DNA from: Gamarada debralockiae
Taxonomy: Eukaryota; Ascomycota; Leotiomycetes; Helotiales; Hyphodiscaceae
NCBI GenBank assembly: GCA_002803225.1
Contig: NXFV01001860.1
Location: forward strand, 62,001-126,000
Length of the DNA: 64,000 nucleotides
Reading direction: 5' to 3'
Below, one piece after another: positions 1-10,089 of this stretch (positions within the stretch are counted from its first letter, which is position 1; every line of letters begins with the position of its first letter). Under the pieces are notes generated by a model, which saw only the letters and a list, made by a program, of their open reading frames with translations, did no database searches and was not told where the DNA came from. The position numbers were made by a program, and so were the translations under genes.

Positions 1-211
1 TTGTTTCGCTCTGATTTCCATGTTGTGATGTGTTGATGAGGAAGGAAGGAGTGAGGAGAGTGATGCGCTGGTGAAGTCGCGATTGTCAACAGCCGAGGCA
101 TCATTTCTCAGCCTTTCGCTGGCTTTCAACCAACCTCCTTCAAACAAGCCCGTCACCTCAAGTGCCACAAGGCTGAGTACCCACCTCATCGCGAGGCTCT
201 ACGAGCTCACC

Positions 212-840
212 ATGGCCCTTAGGTCAGTATACTAATCTCACTTACCATAATGCCCAAGACTAACATACCCCAGTTTGCGCACGACATCCGCTGCCCCTTT
301 AGATTACCAGACTCCTCCCTTCCCGTCGCTCTACTGGCCCTACAAAGCAAAACCCGGCGTCCCGAACTACCTTTACTACACGAATGACGTTTGGCGATAC
401 ACTCTTCTCTGGACACTCATCATATTCGCCGTGTTCCATGCTGCAGTAGCAGGGTTCGCTGTTTTGATGCAGCTTGGGAAGGGAAAGAGAGCTTGGCAAT
501 ATGTGTGGATCATACCGTTAACGTATGCTCTCATTGCGGGAATAGAGGCACTGATGGCCGGAAGCATCATTGGAGTTATGTGAGTATTATTTGATATCTG
601 GGTTGCTCCGTGAGATGGTAGAGTCTCTTGCTGTTGATTCTTACCATCAATTTTTAATCGCCTATCGTCACTGCTCTTGATATTTCAATTCAGATAGGAT
701 TCGCTAAAATTTTGTCAAGTCTGGGAGCCGTTTACAACGCGGGATACTTTCGAATGTCAACATGGATTCCATTCATATGGTCATTGATCAACGTCTTGGT
801 CTTGATTCTATCCTCATTCTCGATTCAAGGGGGTCTATGA
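212..840 (+). CDS. TMEM170-like integral membrane protein
   Basis: Small multi-pass membrane protein that resembles the TMEM170 family, which in animals shapes ER and nuclear envelope membranes; the fungal role is not known to me. Exons: 212-222, 274-579, 720-840. The first exon encodes only MALS and joins in frame to LRTTSAAPLDYQ. There are three hydrophobic stretches: LLWTLIIFAVFHAAVAGFAV, a segment around YVWIIPLTYALIAGIEALMAG, and a C-terminal one after GYFRMSTWIPFIW. The second intron (580-719) has a clean GTGAGT donor; the obvious CAG at 691-693 would create a stop, so the acceptor that keeps frame is the AAG at 717-719. That acceptor is the least certain part. The protein ends SFSIQGGL. 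Confidence 0.75.
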
Positions 841-919
841 ACAGCCCGAAGCCACGACCATATGTACATCCACAGCAATGGGCACAGTCATCAAATCTAT
901 CCCCCATTCAAACACCTCC

Positions 920-1754
920 CTAATTTGGGGCAGGCAAAGTTGGGTCTGGCTCCTTCGGCTCGATCTTCCTAATGAACCTCGCCGGATTCCCAGCCACACA
1001 AGTGAAATCAGGAACATCCTTGGTCACAACACTTCCAGCGCCAACAGTTACACCTCTTCCAATAGTAACACCTGGAAGCACCACGACGCTACCTCCAATC
1101 CAGCAATCCTCGCCTATAGTGATCGGCTTTCCGAGCTCGGGGCCATTGATGCCATTGCGGAGGAACGGATCAAGGGGATGAGTAGCGCTGTAGAAGGAGC
1201 AATTGGGTCCGATGAGAGTACGGGCACCGACGGATATGATGCAAGTGTCTAGGAACGTCGCGTTGAAGTTGATGTAGACGCCCTTGCCGATTCTAAGAAG
1301 AATGAGCATCATTGAAAAAGAGCCTGAGGTTTTGTCATTCGTACCTGAGATTTGTTCCATAGTCAACCTTGATTGGGCCGTCGATGTAAGCTTCATCTTG
1401 GAGAAGAATGGCATCTTCTTCTTCGGTAGCTCCCGGCGGAGGTAGAGGACTCTTGTCGCCAATCACACTAGATGGCTGATCAGAACTGATTGTCTCTTAA
1501 AGCATTCTCAAAGTTCGAATAAAAGTAGTTGAAGACAAGAAAACTTTCAGGCTCACTTCTGGGAGAGGGATTATATCTTACTCTCTCCAAAGTTCCACAA
1601 GCTTTCTTCGAGGCGCTTCCCCTGCCTGGTTGAACCTATGACAGGCATGGTGACACCGGTTTCGCTTCGCAGTCAACTTGGGCAGGAAAGCGTAGTACAG
1701 CTCGCCCCTGGCCATACGGGCTTCATTGTCGGCTTCATCAATTGTTTTCTCCAT
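920..1754 (-). CDS. maltose/galactoside-type O-acetyltransferase (hexapeptide repeat)
   Basis: Predicted acetyl-CoA-dependent O-acetyltransferase of the NodL/LacA/Maa family, 222 aa, acting on a sugar or similar hydroxyl compound in the cytosol. Exons in transcription order: 1754-1582, 1467-1345, 1292-920. Exon 1 carries the Mac domain (ARMARGELYYAF, then a helix to LVELWRE). Exons 2-3 form the left-handed beta-helix, with hexapeptide turns such as IGPNCSF, IGEDCWIGGSVVVLPGVTIG and VGAGSVVTKDVPD. The histidine in SATHPLDP is the expected catalytic residue of the family. The end PARFIRKIE is typical. Start chosen at MEKTIDEAD because it directly precedes the Mac domain. It is convergent with the upstream membrane protein, about 80 bp apart. 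The substrate cannot be read from the sequence. Confidence 0.85.
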
Positions 1755-2058
1755 AGTTGCTGTACCGGTATGATAAATCGCAAAACTGAAAACCAAGAGA
1801 CAGGTCCAACATCTCGGCATCCACGTGAAGAGGCATGGCGGTGAGCTCACTCAATCCATCCTAGCCTCGAATTCTGCCGCCACACTAATCTTGGTAGTGG
1901 CGTTATTTTCCTGACAATCAGCAGCCTCGCATGTTTCGCATCTGATCTCAAAGAATCGCTTCATATTGTCTTCAGCTGCAAAGAATCCCTCCCTTTTCCA
2001 AAGCACCGATCTTTGTGCGGGAACTTTACAATATGATACTCTGCTTCTTTATATAGCC

Positions 2059-3015
2059 ATGGATTCATCAAACGGCTCCGCCAACGGTACAGCCCACCAA
2101 CCCTTCCCCGACCATCAACACGCAAGCTGGTCTCCCCCTCGAAACCGCAGACCCAATCCCTTCGACCTCGTAAACAGCGGCGGGCTGGGCCATCGTCATC
2201 CGTCGCACAATATGGACTCCTCATCCCAAGAAAAAGATACCTCCCAATCTCAGCAGAATGGAGGAATGGATATTCCCGCAGCCCTCGACCTCTACGACAA
2301 GCAATACCTCCCCTCCCAACCAAAATCCCTCTCCGGAATCTCCGTCCGCTCCTTCTTCCTCGGCATTGCCCTTAGCACCTCCAGCACCCTAACCCTATAC
2401 CTCCTCCAACCATCCACCTACAGTCCACTCTGGCGTGCGCCTTTCTTCATCGCCGTCCTCTCCCTCTTCCACTTCCTCGAGTTCTGGACCACAGCGGCAT
2501 ATAACACGCGCGAAGCGAAGATCTCTTCTTTCCTTTTATCGAGCAATGGGATTGCGTATCAGGGCGCACATGGTTTCGCTATGTTCGAACTCCTTGCCGA
2601 ACACTACTTCTGGCGCAACCGACCTTGGCTCCCATCCTACCTCTCGCTTCCCCTATTATTCACAGGCCTCTTCCTGATCATAGCCGGCCAAATTATAAGG
2701 AGTATGGCAATGAAAGCAGCAGGACCAAGCTTCAACCACGTCGTACAAAGCACGAAACGCTCCTCCCACAAACTCGTCACGACAGGCATCTATTCGTACC
2801 TCCGACACCCCTCATATTTCGGATTCTTCTGGTGGGCGTTAGGCACACAGTTGGTACTGGGGAATATTCTGGGGTTTTTGTTGTATTGGGGGGTTCTATA
2901 CAAGTTTTTTAGTGCGAGGATCAAAGGGGAGGAGGAATATCTTGTTAGGTTCTTTGGGGAGGATTATGTGCGGTTTAGGGAGAGAACTAGGGCTTGGATT
3001 CCATTTATTCGGTGA
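2059..3015 (+). CDS. STE14: protein-S-isoprenylcysteine O-methyltransferase (Ste14/ICMT)
   Basis: Intronless 318-aa ER membrane enzyme that methylates the C-terminal farnesyl- or geranylgeranyl-cysteine of CAAX proteins such as Ras and the a-factor-type pheromone. About 95 polar, disordered N-terminal residues are followed by several membrane spans (RSFFLGIALS at 97, APFFIAVLSLFHF at 127, LSLPLLFTGLFLIIAG near 195-210). The family signature RHPSYFGFFWW is at 249-259, and the SAM-binding C-terminal part has EEEYLVRFFGEDY (291-303) and ends RTRAWIPFIR. Start: the ATG at 2059 gives MDSSNGSANG; an in-frame ATG at 1966 would add 31 unrelated residues and is likely leader. The long polar N-terminus is larger than in yeast Ste14 but common in filamentous fungi. 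Confidence 0.93.
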   Translation: MDSSNGSANGTAHQPFPDHQHASWSPPRNRRPNPFDLVNSGGLGHRHPSHNMDSSSQEKDTSQSQQNGGMDIPAALDLYDKQYLPSQPKSLSGISVRSFFLGIALSTSSTLTLYLLQPSTYSPLWRAPFFIAVLSLFHFLEFWTTAAYNTREAKISSFLLSSNGIAYQGAHGFAMFELLAEHYFWRNRPWLPSYLSLPLLFTGLFLIIAGQIIRSMAMKAAGPSFNHVVQSTKRSSHKLVTTGIYSYLRHPSYFGFFWWALGTQLVLGNILGFLLYWGVLYKFFSARIKGEEEYLVRFFGEDYVRFRERTRAWIPFIR

Positions 3016-3599
3016 TGGAGGAAGGGAGGGATAGTGGAGGGGGAGATCGGGATGCATGAATATTTTGCGAGCGATGGCGTTAAGAAATAGGATGGTTTGA
3101 TTGGGCATTTTCTGGAGCATGGATGGGACTGTGCATGATGTATGATACGTTCCACTGAAATGAGTACTGTAGTAAGAGAAGCATTGCACATACTATTCCA
3201 GACAAGAATCACAAGACTATTACTGCACATTGTTGATTTTCTACTGGGCGTGATGTTCATGTGGAGGTGGTTGAGATTGACTCACTCTGGACAGGCCATA
3301 CCATGTAATATATTTCGATTCAGTAAACAATGTAGCAAGACAATCATATCACAATCTAGAGAGGATTGCAATGATCAATCTTGTCAATTCTATCTTGGCT
3401 CCTTATCAAATCATACAAAGCTGATGCCGCCAATGCATCTAAATGCTATTCCTACACGAAATATGGGTATGAGTATGAAATATGCAAACTCCCTGGTCCT
3501 GCCGTAGAACCGAAGTATAACGGTCTTATGATTCGAATCAATGCAGACTCCCTCAATGCAATGCCAATGCCAATGCCAATGAAAATGCTCAATTCGCTC

Positions 3600-6500
3600 T
3601 CACAAATGCCCTTCTTTTTCTTCTAACTCCCGCATGTACTTAACAAATGTCTTCTTATGCGTCTTTCACGCCACCTGTTAGCTTAGGCTTCAAGGGATGG
3701 GAGGGGAGAAGGGAAAGGGGCAAGAATAGGAGGGGAAAGGGGGCTTTACCAATCCAGCATACCGCCCCTCCTTCGTTACACAAACATATCTTAGCCCAAG
3801 CTTCACAAAACACTCGTAGACCAAATCCATCGGTGAGTGAATATCAAGCGCCACAGGAGCCTATTAGAGGATATTAAACAATGTAGTAGGGTCATGGCCA
3901 CGAGTAAGACTCACCGGATCAATATAAGTAGTGAAATCCGTCGGATCACTGTTCCCCTCATCATCACTTGCATCAAAATTATTAACACTTGTCATCAAAC
4001 ACAAACTATTCGCCTCATCCTCCAGATTATCAAGCGCGAACTCCAAATCCGGGGCCGGGATAAGCCCAACGAGGACTTCATCCCTGATAATCGGCAAACC
4101 GCCATCAACCTCTCCTGCTTGATGTAAGATTTCGAGTTTTTCGCGGAGAGAAATAGCGGAGACGAGGGGTGAGGTCGAGATGTCGATTATGCGCTCGCGG
4201 CGGACGCGTGGGACGATGTCGGCTAGATTGGAGGTGAAGACCGGTTTGTGCTTGTTGTTCAGGAAGGGGTATGAGTTTAGGTTTATCAACAAATCCTGGT
4301 GGCATGTTAGCCGTCTCGACTACATAGCACCTAACGGAGTGGCTTACATAGATGCTGTGAGGTTCCATGAAGTCCGCTGTCCATTTTGACACAAGGATGG
4401 CCAGAGAAAATGGGAGCACATAATCGAGACTTCCTGTCAGCTCGAAGAGAATGACTGCCAACGTCACAGACAACCGTGTCACGCCACACATCGTCGAACC
4501 AGCAGCGATGAGAGCATAGACACCGGGTGTGATGCATGAGCCAGGCGCAGCATCAGCACAGCTTCCGAAGATACTCGCATGAGGAAATCGTAGGACTAGC
4601 CATTGCACCAAATGACCGATGGCGCGGCCTCCTAAACCACCTACAACCATGGACGGGACATATATGCCGGCAGGTACTTTCTAGGTCGGATGTAAGCCAC
4701 GCTTGAAAGAGATAGAAACTCGATGGAGGAAAAGTCTTGTGGAGATATGAACTCTAACAAAGGCAAGGAAGACTTACTATACCAAAGGTGATAATCGTAA
4801 GAATCCCTTTGATGAAAAAGGCGATGCCAAGTTTCCTTACAACAGGTAATATGTCATCGATCTCTATTGGGCAAAGACCATGGTCGTCCGCTTTGTCAAT
4901 ATCACAAGGGCTGGCTAGATTGAAAAGCAGTTTTGCAACCGGGAGCTTCGTAAACGGATTCCAGAAACTGACCAGCCCAGTGATCAAAGCTACGAGCATG
5001 ACCTCCGCAATGGGCCATCTCTTGAACATGGGTATCTTCCGGAACGACTGAGCCCACTTCCGCGACGCTTTGATGAATATGGCACCAGTGGCACCGCCAA
5101 GTATGCCGACTGCGATGAAGGCAACGAGCTCGACGAATTCCCAGTCTCTGTGGTAACGAACTTCGAACATGACGATTTTACTGCTCCCGTACGGATTCAG
5201 GAACTTGAGAGTGAGGGCTGCAACTATACAACAGAAGAAGGTCCTAAAGAGAGTCTTTGCGGGAAAGAAGTACGCAACTTCTTCAAGGGAGAAAAGAACA
5301 CCGCCGATAGGAGCCCCAAAAGCGACTGCTACTCCGGCTGCAGCGGCTGCAGACAATACCTCTCTTCGCTTTCCATCGTTGTGATCGTATTTCGTGAAAA
5401 GACGGCATGCAATGTTGCCCACACAAGTCGCAATATGAACGAAAGGTCCTTCTTTGCCCAAGCTCAGTCCCGAAGCAACACTCAAAATTAGAGCGAGTGT
5501 CTTAACGACGAGTGTTTTCACGCCGAGAAAGCCGTGAAGAACGAAGCCGCTAAGAATGACTCGAACCTCTGCAACACCAGAGCCTGCAGCTGAATAATAT
5601 ATCATGGGGCCTGCAGGGTCTTTTTCCTCAACGTGTTTCGGGCTACGAGTCCCATCTCCAGAGAGGGAAGGTTGTCGGGCCAATGCACCGAGGTTCTCAT
5701 CCAAAGTGGAGATGTGGTACGTCGATGGGACGATGGTCTTCGTTGTAAGCGTTAATAGACAGGATAGAGTCGCAAATGCCACAACCAAGCATACGAAGAT
5801 ACTGAATTCAACCACTTGCTCGCTGACATGTGGAATGCGGACGAAATTTGACCATGATTTCCAATTTTCGCAGCGACCTCCTAAGGGACAACATATCTGT
5901 TCATTGAGTTAGTCCGTACTTACATTTCAGTGGGAAGTTTTGTATTGAGCAATGAAGTGTCGATGTTCGGTTGCCGATATGGACAATCCTCGTGTGAAAA
6001 GAGAGGATTCGCCTGGCTGTAGAGAGCTCCTCCAGAAGAGCATAGCTTGGGGTTGTTTGCCATGGACATTAGGGAGAGTCGGTCTCACATAAACAGCCCT
6101 GGTAAAAGGAAGAAGGGAAATGCAGTAACACATACCTTCTCGCTCAAGAAGAACCCTTCTTGACAATAACCATCCTTCCAATCGAATACCGGAGCCTCTG
6201 ACACATCCACGGTATATGCCACTGCCGCAGTGAGGAACCCTACTAGAGCACTGAGAATCCAACCCTGTGTGCCATCGAAGAAAGCTTTTATACGGCCCCG
6301 TATGTCTGTCCGACTTCGAAGAGCTTTGACGCGATATGCGTCGGCAATACTATCGTGTACCCAATCCGTCGACGTAAATTGATCGTACCATACTCGCTCG
6401 TCGGGACCAAGTGAGTCCTTCGACCCTCGCATATCCTCTTTGAAGGCATAGCGATCGTTAGTCAAGGCGTTGACCAGGCGCTGGCCCCAGGATCCGGCGC

Positions 6501-6948
6501 GGCTGTGATGTCGTGAACTTCGGAAACTTCCTGGTGAAGGGTTAGTCTGGTAGATAATTTGAGATGAATGCAATAGATGGGACAAATATATATAAATAAT
6601 TCTCGGACAAAACGTACCGGCCCTGCTGTGATTTCTGCTGAGTCGTGGCTTGCTATTGCTGTTGATCACATCGGCAGTTGACTAGAATGGGGATTAGCAT
6701 ACGCATCACAGAGGTTCCAATAACAGGAAACTAACATGAAGACGTATTCGAGATCTGCGACTCTGACCGCCGGTTGTCTGTAGCAGAGGTGTGTTCTCGG
6801 TGACAGAGAGATTACTTGTAGTCCGGTAGAGAGGAGCTCTCCGCTGGGTAGGTGACGGCGGGTTCGAAAACGACTCCTCAGTTTCCACAGGACCGATACT
6901 CATAGAAAGGTCGGGATTCCAGGTTTTCCGTGGTGAAGGGGGCGGCAT
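3600..6948 (-). CDS. CLC-family chloride/proton exchanger with C-terminal CBS region
   Basis: Intracellular CLC antiporter (yeast Gef1, animal CLC-3/4/5 type), 892 aa. Exons: 6948-6736, 6681-6618, 6530-6136, 5896-4778, 4680-4348, 4295-3915, 3860-3750, 3662-3600 (2679 nt, in frame throughout). Seen: a Ser/Arg-rich N-tail with an ENTPLLQ dileucine-like motif, first span after GTQGWILSALVG, anion-site motif GSGVAEVR, gating-glutamate motif GKEGPFVH (about residue 371), and the proton-glutamate motif GVLFSLEEVAYFFP. The last of these marks an exchanger rather than a channel. After the membrane part, KHKPVFTSNLADIVPR and GLRYVCVTKEGRYAGL fit a CBS pair. The last exon (HKKTFVKYMREL) needs an AAG acceptor because the nearby CAG leads to a stop. 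Start chosen at MPPPSPRKTWN. Expected role: acidification and metal homeostasis in Golgi, endosome or vacuole. Confidence 0.93.
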
Positions 6949-7827
6949 GTCGAATGGCCATCTCACGGAGTCACAAAATCTGTCATAGAGCACAAAGACC
7001 TAGAGGTAGGAGGGCAGGAAGGGAAGGGTACAAAGATGGGGAAGGTGGTGTTTACTTAAGCTCAAGCCCGGTGGATTTACGTGCCAAGGCGTGGCGGGGC
7101 AGAACGAACATTTGGGATGGCGTTGGGCGGTTTACGAGTATTTGTCTCAGAAGCCAACGCAAATCGGTCCTCTTCTGAATCAGAAGCTGACTGCAATAAG
7201 CTGGATTTTGGCAGCGATCCGATCAAATATGGTCACACGAGACGTCTATCTCAACACCTAGTCAGCCCACACAACCATCAGAACCCCACGCTGCGTGACT
7301 GCGTATGACGGAATCCTCATGTATCACAGGATATCTCTCCAAATCACTTCTAAGTCATCTCTTTGTATCTTTTGATCATTTTACATGCTCAAAAACAATT
7401 ATTTTCAAGTTCTTTGATCTTCAAGCCGTCGGCCGCAATAAGCAAAAATATCCAAATAGGGGATGCATTCAAGGGTCCTCTTCGGTCATGACGCTCTGAA
7501 AGAACCTTGAAACATGCACCTTCTCCTGCCGACCCCAGTCCCTAAAATCAGCCACTCATATGCACGACGCCGGTGGGTGGACCGCGCCAACCACACATAA
7601 AAGATTCACCGGGCGGTGAGGGGGTGGCTGCCATATCCCCTTCGTTCTGTGTCTGAATGGAGGCATTTTATATCTCAAGTGAGTTGTAAATTTACTGAGG
7701 AAATACATAAACAAGGCTATTCCCAACCGGGAATGTGGCTAGCGCCACGGCCAATTGAATTCCTCGACATTTGACCTTCAACAACATCACACCTCTAAGT
7801 TCGTGTACAAAGCTCGGAAGCCTCAGG
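6949..7827. other. intergenic, divergent promoter region
   Basis: About 880 bp between the CLC exchanger and the esterase, which are transcribed away from each other. I see no convincing coding segment; short open frames here lack family resemblance. A weak TATA-like ACACATAAAAG lies near 7594. Confidence 0.4.
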
Positions 7828-8868
7828 ATGGAGTCAGATAAGAGAACTCCCCAATTCATTCTTCTTGGTGATAGTTTGATCCAATACACTGTAAGTCATT
7901 CGGAGAACTTCCACCATGGAGCTGTCGTTCGACTGGAGTCTGAGGAACGGAGAATTTTTGGATGGCATCAAGTGAGTTCTAACCTTTCAACTAGAGCTAT
8001 CTGACTAATGGCGGCTATCACTTTGGTGCTGGACTTGCTGAACGTAATAAGTCCTTCAACACACTCTTGTTCTCCAAAACTGATGTCTGTAGAATGTATC
8101 AGGCGTCTTGATGTCGTCAACAAGGGGTTCTCAGGATACAACACATCACAGATCTTGAAGATCCTCGAACATCTCATTCCACCTACCCCTTGCGCCAAAG
8201 TCGACTTTCTGGTAGGCTATTCTTTTTGCTCATCTTTGTCCACGTGCTAACAATCTCAAGCTCATTCTTCTTGGCTCCAATGACTCTTGTCTCCCAACCA
8301 GCCCAACAGGCCAGCACGTTCCGCTCGAGGAATATCGGGAGAACATGAAGAAAATCATCACTGATCCATCAGTCACTGCCCACAACCCCACCATTATCCT
8401 CGTCACTCCTCCACCTGTCAACGAAGTTCATCTCGAGGCTGAAGATTTTAAGAAAGGTTACAAAGCCGTTACCCGACACCAATCAGTCACCGCCCAATAC
8501 GCTGAAATTGTTCGCGAAATTGCTGCGGAATTCAAAGATCGGAAGGTGCTCCTCGTGGATTTGTGGGCCGCCATGATGAAGGAGGGTGCTAGATTGAGTC
8601 CAGGCTTCGTCGAAGAAGGAGCTTTGCTGGGATCGAAGGCGAAGGGTGATAGTTGGGGTCTGCGGAGCTTATTGGTCGATGGTATCCATCTTACTGGCAA
8701 CGCTTACGCACTTTTCCTCAAGGAATTGTTGCCGTTGATCGCAACGAGAATAGAGGAGGGCCACGTCGATTCTCACCCTTGGGTTTTCCCGTAAGTTGCC
8801 ATTGACTTGAGCAATAACACGTCTAACAGACTTTCAGGCATTGGTCCACCGCCCCTAGAAATGGCTAA
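7828..8868 (+). CDS. SGNH/GDSL esterase, isoamyl-acetate hydrolase type
   Basis: 263-aa SGNH hydrolase related to yeast Iah1, which hydrolyses short-chain acetate esters. Exons: 7828-7890, 7995-8043, 8093-8211, 8261-8790, 8838-8868 (792 nt). Block I FILLGDSLIQYT carries the nucleophilic Ser; block II is NKGFSGYNTSQ (catalytic Gly), block III LILLGSNDSC (catalytic Asn), and block V LVDGIHLTGNAY supplies Asp and His. The terminal exon gives WVFPHWSTAPRNG. Start at MESDKRTPQF because the GDS block must lie near the N-terminus; an upstream in-frame ATG at 7771 would add 19 residues. No signal peptide, so cytosolic. Confidence 0.92.
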
Positions 8869-9448
8869 GCGGAGAGAGGTAGGTTGAATCATTATTCAAT
8901 CAAAGACTAGGGCTGCATTGCGAACAGATTGAAGGATGGGTCATGCCATGGAGTCTGGAGCATTGCGGTTCGAAAATTTAGAGGCTAGGTAATAGAGGAT
9001 CTTTAGAATAGGACTACCTAGCTTCTAAAGAACTTTGAAAGACCTCTAAATAATCTCCTTTTCGATCATGCTAAATCAATCGTTACTTGCGCCAAATCTG
9101 CATATACTGTTTCCGCTGTAGGTCTCATTTGGGTTGGATGAAGGAGCTCTGTAGAGCCCTTACCAGGCATTTTCGTGAGATCATGCACAGAACTAAAGTC
9201 GAAGTTCGGTTTCCATGTGAAAATAAGTATAAAATAAGAGACAGATCTTGAAGTTTTATCTCAAAGGAATTCTGAGTCATTTTAAAGGAGGTTACCTAAT
9301 TGACGCGAAAAATCGACCGCGATACCATATATCCCTGTCAACTTAAATAATCTGGGGCTTAGCCGTTTATGACGATAAAGACAACCACCAAGATCTAACT
9401 ACAACTAACTATCTATTTCGTCTGATTGCTTGAAGGAAACATCTACCA
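8869..9448. other. intergenic
   Basis: About 580 bp downstream of the esterase. A/T-rich patches and no open frame of note. Nothing recognised. Confidence 0.4.
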
Positions 9449-9860
9449 TCAACTTCTCAATTTCCTCCGATCCTTATCAAACATCTTCAACCACATTTCG
9501 GCTCTTTCCGACTCACGACTTTTATAACTTCTCCTCAAACGAATCCCTCCCTTGTCGAACCATCCCTCCATGATCGGCGGCCATTGATCTCCAACATTCG
9601 AGACGATTGGTATCTCTTCCAAGCTCCATAAACCGCCCATCTTTCTACCTTCGCATCTGAGTTGGCATATAAAGCGACCTACCAACCTTTCATCTACCAA
9701 TACCTTCGGTGCATTATCTAGACACCTCCGCTCTAGATTCGACAAAAGGATACACTAGTAGTACAACCCGGTCTGCACATCATACCAACGCCTCGGTGAC
9801 AATACAAGAGGTCAACGGCGACCGACGGTCAGAGGCGGATGCGGCGGGGGAGGTGGACAT
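9449..9860 (-). CDS. possible small two-exon gene, unknown
   Basis: The reading frame from about 9730 down to 9449 looks protein-like (KVLVDERLVGRFICQLRCEG, then QWPPIMEGWFDKGGIRLR, then a charged helix ESERAEMWLKMFDKDRRKL). A possible first exon begins at the ATG at 9860-9858 (MSTSPAASASDRRSP). It is followed by a GTATGA donor at 9785, but the two candidate acceptors near 9733 and 9718 do not keep frame with that donor, so the junction is unresolved. I do not recognise a family. It could be a real short gene or a gene relic. Confidence 0.3.
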
Positions 9861-10089
9861 CGTAATCTTTAGAAGAGAACGGTAGTATCCAGGGTCCCGT
9901 CGGCCTGTCTGATACAAATCTCGCGATTCTGATTTCCCCCATTGCTCTCTGGAGGTGCATCATACCGTCCCCATCCGGACCCAGAATCTCATGATTCTTT
10001 GACTCAGGGAAGGATTCCTCCGGCCACAATTGCTCTGCTCCTTAGCCACCAAGACTTGCTTGTAGACTAGGAACCGTCAAGGTCTTGGC

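Noticed and set aside
920..1252. Open frames on the + strand over the O-acetyltransferase
   Set aside because: They are antisense shadows; the minus strand carries the full hexapeptide-repeat protein.
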